From Paratractidigestivibacter sp963605405 (GTDB taxonomy: Bacteria > Actinomycetota > Coriobacteriia > Coriobacteriales > Atopobiaceae), in assembly GCA_963605405.1 (NCBI GenBank), contig CAVCUP010000012.1, forward strand, positions 1-64,000: a DNA stretch of 64,000 nucleotides, in the 5' to 3' direction. The notes below the pieces were generated by a model. It was not told the DNA's origin. It did no database searches and saw nothing but the letters and a program-made list of their open reading frames with translations. A program made the position numbers and the translations under genes. Positions 58,515 through 64,000 of this stretch are shown here, one piece after another; within the stretch, counting starts at the first letter, position 1, and every line of letters begins with the position of its first letter.

Positions 58515-59755
58515 GCGAAGAGACGACCGCGACCGGGCAGGCAGGGAAGGCTGTGGAGACCGCGACGGCCGCCGGCGCCGCGCAGGTCGGGCGGGCGCCC
58601 GAGCGCGCCGATGCCGCCCCGGCCTCCGAGAACGCGCCGGCCGCGGAGGAACCCGCCGCCGTCGAGGTGTCCAAGCGCCGCCAGTGGGTCACGCTGAGGG
58701 GCACGTCCATGGACCTGCGCGTGGGCGCGGGGCTCGTGGACGGGGTCGCGCACGACTTCGCCTCGGCCGTAGGCCGCCCGCGGCGCCTCGCGCTCGCGCT
58801 CGACGCCGCGTGCCCGGACGACCTTGCGGAGGAGCTCCGCCGAGGACTTACCGACCAGGGCTTCGACGTCCGCTCGTTCACGGCCGCGTCCGGCGCGGAC
58901 GCCTGCCGGTTCTCGGCGCTCGAGGGGTTCCACGGCGAGCTCGCCCGCGTCGGCGTGACCTCCGACGACCTGATCGTGGCCGTCGGCCGCGAGGAGTCGC
59001 TCTCCCTCGCCGCCGCGGCGTCGGCGCACTGGTGCGGCCACACGATGCTGGCCGCGGTGCCGCTCGACTTCTCTGCGGCCATATCGGCCGGGGTCACGCC
59101 GCGCGCGCTCGACGTCGCGGGCGCGCCGCGCTCCGTCGTCACCGAGGGCTGCGCGCGCTTTGAGGTCGCCGACCTCGAGGTTCTTCAGCGCCTGAGCTCT
59201 GCCGAGGACGTGCTGTATGCCCGCGCACAGATGGTCGCGGCCGCCATGGCCGACTCGGACAAGGCCTTCGGCGCTCTCTGGGACGCCGCCGGGCTCATCT
59301 CTGCCGGCGAGCCCGGCGCCCTCGTGGATGCGCTCACCGAGGGTATCCGCAGCAAGGGCAAGGTCGTCTCCTCGACCTCCGTGGCTATCAGGCAGTCGGC
59401 GGATTACGGCCAGACGCTTATGCGCGCCTTGCGAGAGGTGGTGGGCCCCGACGTTCCCGCCTCGGCGCTTCTCGCCGACGCGATGAGATTCGCCGCGCGC
59501 CTTGCCGCCGCTTCCGAGCAGCTCTCCATCGACGACATGTTCACCCAAGACGAGCTGCTCGAAAAGCTCGGCCTCGGCACGGTCGAGGTCTCCGTGGACG
59601 CCGCTGAGCTCGTGGAGGCCGTCAAGCGCGAGCGCTTCGCCCGCACGAACCGCTTCATGCTCGCGCTGCCGCGCGCAATAGGCCGCGTGCGCCTCACGGC
59701 CATCGATTCCGATGTTCTTGCCGAGCACGTCGAGGCGTGGTGCGCGAGCCGCTAG
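58511..59755 (+). CDS. AroB-like protein, probably catalytically inactive 3-dehydroquinate synthase homologue
   Basis: A 414-residue protein whose residues about 60-410 align with 3-dehydroquinate synthase, after an Ala/Glu-rich disordered extension. The landmarks of the fold can be followed, but active-site residues are replaced. The NAD-binding GGGxxGD is VGREESLS; the AEVIKYG block with the zinc Glu and catalytic Lys is AQMVAAAM (Gln240, Ala243); the FGHTFGHA zinc His is YGQT (Gln301); the HGE metal His is lost near residue 320. It should not bind the metal or catalyse the reaction. It may be a partner or regulator of shikimate kinase, with which it is translationally coupled. Confidence 0.75.
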   Translation: MSEETTATGQAGKAVETATAAGAAQVGRAPERADAAPASENAPAAEEPAAVEVSKRRQWVTLRGTSMDLRVGAGLVDGVAHDFASAVGRPRRLALALDAACPDDLAEELRRGLTDQGFDVRSFTAASGADACRFSALEGFHGELARVGVTSDDLIVAVGREESLSLAAAASAHWCGHTMLAAVPLDFSAAISAGVTPRALDVAGAPRSVVTEGCARFEVADLEVLQRLSSAEDVLYARAQMVAAAMADSDKAFGALWDAAGLISAGEPGALVDALTEGIRSKGKVVSSTSVAIRQSADYGQTLMRALREVVGPDVPASALLADAMRFAARLAAASEQLSIDDMFTQDELLEKLGLGTVEVSVDAAELVEAVKRERFARTNRFMLALPRAIGRVRLTAIDSDVLAEHVEAWCASR

Positions 59756-59773
59756 CCCCTGGTTTGTTTGGAG

Positions 59774-59820
59774 AGAAGCGACGGCACCGGCGCACGTGCG
59801 CCCGCCGTCGCTTCTTTTTT
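59774..59820 (+). terminator. Intrinsic terminator after the aroK-aroB-like operon
   Basis: AGAAGCGACGGC (59774-59785) pairs perfectly with GCCGTCGCTTCT (59804-59815), with an inner self-complementary GCGCACGTGCGC, and is followed by a run of six T from 59815. Confidence 0.93.
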
Positions 59821-59941
59821 ATCGGGCGTACAATTGCGCAGGCGAGCGCAAGGGCACGTGGGCAACGCGTGCGGGCCTGGGCGCGCTACAAGCCAATAAG
59901 CGCGGGCCGAGGGCCCGCATACAAAGAAAGGACCTGTTCAC

Positions 59942-61066
59942 ATGGCAGATGCACAAGCATGCGCCGGGCGCGTCGCGCGTCTTCGCGAGGTCATGGCCGA
60001 GCGCGGCTACGACGCGGTGATTCTGCGCAACAACCCCGACCTGCGCTGGCTCACCGGCGCCGAGCGAGTCTTCGACGACGAGGTGGCCCACACCGCCTTC
60101 ATCACCGCCGACGGCCAGTGGCTCCACACGGACTCCCGCTACTGCAACACCTTCCGTGAGCGCCTCGGGGCCGACACCGCCTGGGCCATCGACGAGGAGA
60201 TTATCCAGCCCGCAGCCTGGGCCGCCGCCCGCGCCAAGGAGACCCGCTCCCGCGTCGTGGCCGTCGAGGACACCTGCGACCTCGCCTTCTTCGACTCCTT
60301 CGGCCAGGCCTGCCTCGACGCCTCGATCGCGTGCCTGACCCCGCGCCTGCACGGCGACATCTGCGACCTGCGCATGGTCAAGGACGCCGAGGAGATCGAG
60401 CTCATGCGCCATGCTCAGACCATCACCGACGCCGCCTTCGCCCACATCTGCGGCTTCATCAAGCCGGGCCTCACCGAGCAGCAGATTCGCGTCGAGCTCG
60501 AGAACTTCATGTTCAATAACGGTGCCGACGCGCTCTCCTTCGGCTCCATCATCGCGGCCGGCCCCAACGGCGCGAACCCGCATGCGCAGCCCGGCGAGTA
60601 TGTGGTCAAGAAGGGCGATATGATCGTCATGGACTACGGCGCCGGCTACCATGACTACCACTCCGACATGACCCGCACCGTGTGCGTGGGCGAGCCCTCC
60701 GAGGAGCAGCGCCGCGTGTACGACGTCGTCCGCGAGGCCCACGAGACCTGCGCCGCTGCGGTCAAGCCCGGCTGCATCGGCGCCGATATACACGAGCTCG
60801 CGGTGAAGGTCATCACCGACGCGGGCTACGGCGACTACTTCAAGCACGGCCTCGGCCACGGCGTGGGCGTGGAGATCCACGAGAACCCGAACTTCGGCCG
60901 CCGTTGGAAGCGTCCGGTGCCCGAGGGCTCCGTCGTGACCATCGAGCCCGGTATCTACCTGCCCGGCAACTTCGGCGTTCGCCTCGAGGACTTCGGTCTC
61001 GTGACCGCGGACGGCTACGTTCCCTTCACGAAGTCGACCCACGACCTCGTCTGCATCGACTGCTAA
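59942..61066 (+). CDS. M24 family Xaa-Pro aminopeptidase or dipeptidase
   Basis: A 374-residue creatinase/prolidase-fold metallopeptidase. The N-terminal domain (about 1-130) contains LRWLTGAERVFDDE, and the C-terminal pita-bread domain carries the five metal ligands: two Asp in MDYGAGYHDYHSDMTRT, His in HGLGHGVGVEIHE, Glu in IEPGIYLP and Glu in GVRLEDFG. It releases or cleaves N-terminal residues next to proline in peptides. AGAAAGGA precedes ATG. No signal peptide, so it recycles cytoplasmic peptides. Confidence 0.92.
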   Translation: MADAQACAGRVARLREVMAERGYDAVILRNNPDLRWLTGAERVFDDEVAHTAFITADGQWLHTDSRYCNTFRERLGADTAWAIDEEIIQPAAWAAARAKETRSRVVAVEDTCDLAFFDSFGQACLDASIACLTPRLHGDICDLRMVKDAEEIELMRHAQTITDAAFAHICGFIKPGLTEQQIRVELENFMFNNGADALSFGSIIAAGPNGANPHAQPGEYVVKKGDMIVMDYGAGYHDYHSDMTRTVCVGEPSEEQRRVYDVVREAHETCAAAVKPGCIGADIHELAVKVITDAGYGDYFKHGLGHGVGVEIHENPNFGRRWKRPVPEGSVVTIEPGIYLPGNFGVRLEDFGLVTADGYVPFTKSTHDLVCIDC

Positions 61067-61374
61067 GGCATCTCTCGCCGAACTTCGCGTAGGTTCCGGC
61101 AGATAAAACAGGACCGAATTTAATATAAAAAATATGCGGCTGTTCGCCTTGGGACCTCGTTCCCGTTGCGGGCGGCTGCATTTTTATGAGCTGAATTCTC
61201 AGGAAAAATCATCCAAAACTTGTCTGAATTTGAATTTCCTTGAACGATTTGGGCACTCACGCGCTATAGTTGTGGACGATGTATGGAGCAGGTGAGTAGG
61301 AATCGTGGAAGGGTCCTTCGCGCCTGCTTCGCGTCGAAGCAAGAGAGTCCGCAAATAGGAAAGGGAGGTATGCG
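61067..61374 (+). promoter_or_regulatory. AT-rich control region of the mannose-type PTS operon
   Basis: This 308-bp gap is markedly AT-richer than the genome around it (61100-61270). TTGAAC (61240-61245) and TATAGT (61265-61270), 19 bp apart, form a candidate promoter. An imperfect hairpin with GGCTG/GGGCGGCTGC arms followed by ATTTTTAT (about 61134-61188) may end the peptidase transcript. GCTTCGCGTCGAAGC (61327-61341) can form a small leader hairpin. No sigma-54 promoter for a LevR-type activator is seen. Confidence 0.5.
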
Positions 61375-62367
61375 GTGGTTAGCATTGTTCTAGCCAGTCA
61401 CGGGACGTTCTCCGAGGGCATCAAGATGTCCGGCCAGATGATCTTCGGCCCTCAGCCGGACGTCGAAGCCGTGACGCTCATGCCCGAGATGGGGCCAGAC
61501 GACCTCAGGGCAAAGATTCTCGAGACCGTGGAGGGTTTCGAGGAGAAGGACCAGGTCCTCTTCCTGGTCGACCTGCAGGGCGGCACGCCCTGGAACCAGA
61601 TCTCGCTGCTGCTTGAGGAGCCGGGCCACGAGAACTGGGTCGCCGTCGGAGGCATGAACCTGCCGATGGTCATCTCCGCTTACGGCGAGCGCATGGGGGT
61701 CGACACGGCCGCCGAGGTCGCCAAGGCCATCTACCCCGAGGCCAAGGCCGGCGTCTGCGTCAAGCCGGAGTCCCTGACTCCCGCCGATGAAGCTCCCGCC
61801 GCCGCGCCCGCGCCCGTGGCCCAGGGCGCCATCCCCGAGGGCACCGTCCTCGGCGACGGCCACATCAAGATCGCGCACGTCCGCATCGACACGCGCCTTC
61901 TCCACGGCCAGGTCGCCACGGCCCTCACCAAGTCGGTCGCTCCCGACCGCATCATCGTCGTCTCCGACGGCGTTGCCCGCGACCAGCTGCGCAAGACCAT
62001 GATCGAGCAGGCCGCGCCTCCGGGAGTCCCCGCCAACGTCGTCCCCATCAGCAAGATGATCGAGGTCTTCAAGGACCCGCGCTTCGGCGCCACCAAGGCG
62101 ATGCTTCTCTTCGAGAAGCCTCAGGACCTGCTCGAGACCCTCAAGGGCGGCGCGGATATCAAGGCCGTGAACATCGGCTCCATGGCCCACTCCGTCGGCA
62201 AGGTCGTCGTGACCAACGCCATCGCCATGGACCAGGACGACCTCGACTGCGTCACCGCCCTTCACGACGCCGGCCTCACCGTCACGGCGCAGAAGGTCCC
62301 GTCCGACAAGGCGCTCAGCTACGACGAGCTCGTCTCGCAGGCGAAGTCCGCCCTGGCCGCCAACTAA
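61375..62367 (+). CDS. PTS mannose/fructose/sorbose family EIIAB component
   Basis: A 330-residue cytoplasmic phosphocarrier fusing EIIA and EIIB. The EIIA half (about 1-135) has LASHGTFSEG with phospho-His9 and LVDLQGGTPWNQ. A Pro/Ala-rich linker (about 138-160) leads to EIIB (165-330) with RIDTRLLHGQV carrying the phospho-His. It passes phosphate from HPr to the incoming sugar. AAGGGAGG 6 bp upstream of GTG 61375 fixes the start. EIIC and EIID follow at short distance. ManX-like architecture; sugar specificity could be mannose, glucose, fructose or amino sugars. Confidence 0.93.
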   Translation: MVSIVLASHGTFSEGIKMSGQMIFGPQPDVEAVTLMPEMGPDDLRAKILETVEGFEEKDQVLFLVDLQGGTPWNQISLLLEEPGHENWVAVGGMNLPMVISAYGERMGVDTAAEVAKAIYPEAKAGVCVKPESLTPADEAPAAAPAPVAQGAIPEGTVLGDGHIKIAHVRIDTRLLHGQVATALTKSVAPDRIIVVSDGVARDQLRKTMIEQAAPPGVPANVVPISKMIEVFKDPRFGATKAMLLFEKPQDLLETLKGGADIKAVNIGSMAHSVGKVVVTNAIAMDQDDLDCVTALHDAGLTVTAQKVPSDKALSYDELVSQAKSALAAN

Positions 62368-62386
62368 CACGTAAGGAGGATGGGTC

Positions 62387-63205
62387 ATGAACCCAATCAC
62401 GATTCTGCTCATCGTCATCGTCGCCTTCTTTGCCGGCATGGAGGGCATCCTCGATGAGTTCGAGTTCCACCAGCCCCTGGTGGCCTGCACCCTGATCGGC
62501 CTGGTCTCCGGCCACCTCAGCGAGGGCATCATTCTGGGCGGCTCGCTCCAGCTCATGGCGCTCGGCTGGGCCAACATCGGCGCTGCCGTCGCCCCTGACG
62601 CGGCCCTCGCCTCCGTCGCCTCGGCCATTCTGATGGTCCTCGGCCTGAGCGGAAATACCGATTCCACCACCGCGATCAACACCGCCATCGCCGTGGCCGT
62701 GCCGCTTTCCGTCGCCGGCCTCTTCCTCACGATGATCTGCCGCACCCTCGCCACCGGCATCGCCCACATCATGGACGGCGCCGCCGAGAAGGGCGACTTC
62801 GGCGCCATCGAGCGTTGGCAGTTCATCGCCATCGCCATGCAGGGCGTCCGCATCGCCATCCCGGCCGCCTGCCTCTGCTTCATCCCGTCCGAAGCCGTGA
62901 CGGCCGCGCTCAACGCGATGCCCGCCTGGCTCTCCGGCGGCATGGCCGTCGGCGGCGGCATGGTCGCCGCGGTCGGCTACGCCATGGTCATCAACATGAT
63001 GGCCACCAAGGAGGTCTGGCCGTTCTTCGTGCTCGGCTTCGTCCTCGCCGCTCTCTCCGAGCTCACCCTCATCGCCCTCGGCGCCATCGGCATCTCGCTC
63101 GCCCTTCTCTACCTCGGCCTCAAGGACCTGGCCAAGCAGGGCGGCGGCTCCGGTTCCGCCGGCTCGGGCGACCCGCTCGGCGACATCCTGAACGACTACG
63201 AGTAG
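62387..63205 (+). CDS. PTS mannose family EIIC component
   Basis: A 272-residue integral membrane subunit forming the sugar channel with EIID. The N-terminal FAGMEGILDEFEFHQPLVACTLIG and GGSLQLMALGWANIGAAVAPD motifs are typical of ManY/AgaC. About seven to nine helices can be counted, ending with an acidic cytoplasmic tail. AAGGAGGATGGG lies just upstream of the ATG. It is 19 bp after EIIAB and 16 bp before EIID. Confidence 0.93.
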   Translation: MNPITILLIVIVAFFAGMEGILDEFEFHQPLVACTLIGLVSGHLSEGIILGGSLQLMALGWANIGAAVAPDAALASVASAILMVLGLSGNTDSTTAINTAIAVAVPLSVAGLFLTMICRTLATGIAHIMDGAAEKGDFGAIERWQFIAIAMQGVRIAIPAACLCFIPSEAVTAALNAMPAWLSGGMAVGGGMVAAVGYAMVINMMATKEVWPFFVLGFVLAALSELTLIALGAIGISLALLYLGLKDLAKQGGGSGSAGSGDPLGDILNDYE

Positions 63206-63221
63206 GAAGGGAGCGATTCAC

Positions 63222-64000
63222 ATGGCAGAGAACAAGATCACGCTTTCCAAGTCCGACCGCCAGGCGGTTTGCTTCCGCCACCAGTTCCTCCAGGGCTCTT
63301 GGAACTACGAGCGCATGCAGAACGGCGGCTGGTGCTATTCCATGATCCCCGCGATCAAGAAGCTCTACAGCGATCCCGAGGACCAGAAGGCCGCCCTTAA
63401 GCGCCACCTTGAGTTCTACAACACGCACCCCTACGTCTCCGCCCCGGTCATCGGCGTCACCCTCGCCCTCGAGGAGGAGCGCGCCAACGGCGCCCCCGTC
63501 GACGACGTCGCCATCCAGGGCGTGAAGGTCGGCATGATGGGCCCGCTCGCCGGCGTCGGCGACCCCGTCTTCTGGTTCACCCTTCGCCCGATCCTCGGTG
63601 CGCTGGGCGCCTCTCTCGCCCTCTCCGGCAACATCCTCGGCCCGATCCTCTTCTTCGTGCTGTGGAACGTCATCCGCATCGCCTTCCTGTGGTACACGCA
63701 GGAGTTCGGCTACAAGGTCGGCTCCTCCATCGCCAAGGACCTCTCCGGCGGCCTGATGGGCAAGGTCACCGAGGGCGCGTCCATCCTCGGTATGTTCATC
63801 ATCGGCTCGCTGGTCGAGCGCTGGGTCTCCATCTCCTTCACCCCGGTCGTCTCGAGCGTCCAGCAGTCTGCCGGCGCCTTCATCGACTGGGCTAACCTGC
63901 CGGCCGGCGCCGAGGGCGTCAAGGAGGCTCTCACCATGTACAGCTCGATCGGCGCCACCGCGCTCGACGAGTACAAGGTGACCACTCTCCAGAGCAACCT
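63222..64000 (+). CDS. PTS mannose family EIID component, truncated by the window end
   Basis: The first 259 residues of the EIID subunit are visible; the frame runs open to the end of the window. The characteristic N-terminal QGSWNYERMQNGGWCYSMIPA and GVKVGMMGPLAGVGDP motifs identify ManZ-type proteins, and C-terminal helices begin around residue 125. AAGGGAG lies 11 bp upstream of ATG. EIID completes the membrane transporter together with EIIC; about 30 to 50 residues should remain outside the window. Confidence 0.92.
   Translation, partial: MAENKITLSKSDRQAVCFRHQFLQGSWNYERMQNGGWCYSMIPAIKKLYSDPEDQKAALKRHLEFYNTHPYVSAPVIGVTLALEEERANGAPVDDVAIQGVKVGMMGPLAGVGDPVFWFTLRPILGALGASLALSGNILGPILFFVLWNVIRIAFLWYTQEFGYKVGSSIAKDLSGGLMGKVTEGASILGMFIIGSLVERWVSISFTPVVSSVQQSAGAFIDWANLPAGAEGVKEALTMYSSIGATALDEYKVTTLQSN

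Noticed and set aside
58511..59755. Calling the gene a functional aroB
   Set aside because: The metal ligands, catalytic lysine and NAD glycine motif are all replaced although the reading frame is intact.
1..64000. tRNA, rRNA, CRISPR arrays, insertion sequences, prophage genes
   Set aside because: No cloverleaf-like tRNA gene, regularly spaced repeats, transposase motif or phage structural gene was recognised anywhere in the window; a dedicated tRNA and covariance-model scan would be needed to be certain for small RNAs.

Overview
The window looks like a chromosomal segment of a high-GC anaerobic actinobacterium of the class Coriobacteriia (Collinsella/Olsenella-like). That placement is an inference from the GC-rich, codon-biased, tightly overlapping genes, the fermentative enzymes (D-lactate dehydrogenase next to pyruvate kinase), the mannose-type PTS, the actinobacterial Tad pilus locus and the alaS-ruvX-mltG-yqeG-aroK block. 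No rRNA, tRNA, CRISPR array, insertion sequence or phage gene was recognised.

Layout. 1-4.9 kb: a YdjM-like membrane protein, a GH13 glycosidase, a D-2-hydroxyacid (lactate) dehydrogenase and pyruvate kinase, closed by a strong terminator. 4.9-18.0 kb: a catabolic island. A PrpR-type regulator on the minus strand faces a plus-strand cluster: four-carbon acid-sugar kinase (DUF1537), iron alcohol dehydrogenase, DapA-family lyase/aldolase, PdxA2-like dehydrogenase, SLC13-like carboxylate transporter, two large two-domain esterases, an Asp-box (sialidase-fold) protein and a YhcH-family protein. None of the enzymes has a visible export signal, so the pathway probably imports an esterified acid-sugar-like compound and dismantles it in the cytoplasm. 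The substrate cannot be told from sequence.

18.2-22.2 kb: a Ca2+-type P-ATPase and the ribosome GTPase RsgA, followed by a 593-bp gap with a short tandem repeat and a strong hairpin. 22.8-33.1 kb: a compact tad (Flp pilus) locus: CpaB, TadZ, TadA, TadB, TadC, Flp pilin, a small membrane protein, TadE/TadG-like pseudopilins, a DUF192 protein and a zinc-ribbon/FHA protein. No prepilin peptidase is present here. 33.4-46.7 kb: mixed housekeeping and hypothetical genes (DUF2207, SEC-C protein, MFS transporter, phospholipase-C-like protein, phosphatases, HAD and SGNH hydrolases, dGTPase). 46.8-52.5 kb: RarA, an AEC transporter, then an operon with a DUF948-like protein, an RsbW-like protein, a SigB/F-type sigma factor and an AI-2E family permease. 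52.8-59.8 kb: alaS, ruvX, mltG, yqeG, aroK and an AroB-like protein that has lost its metal-binding and catalytic residues. 59.9-64.0 kb: a proline peptidase and a mannose-family PTS operon (EIIAB, EIIC, EIID), cut by the window end.

The most interesting items are: the 6.8-18.0 kb catabolic cluster with its regulator that has an apparently dead AAA+ domain and its three repeated operator-like boxes; the paired esterases, each a duplicated alpha/beta-hydrolase whose N-terminal copy has lost the nucleophile; the catalytically dead AroB homologue; and a Zn-finger-like Cys cluster in the large TadG-like pseudopilin.
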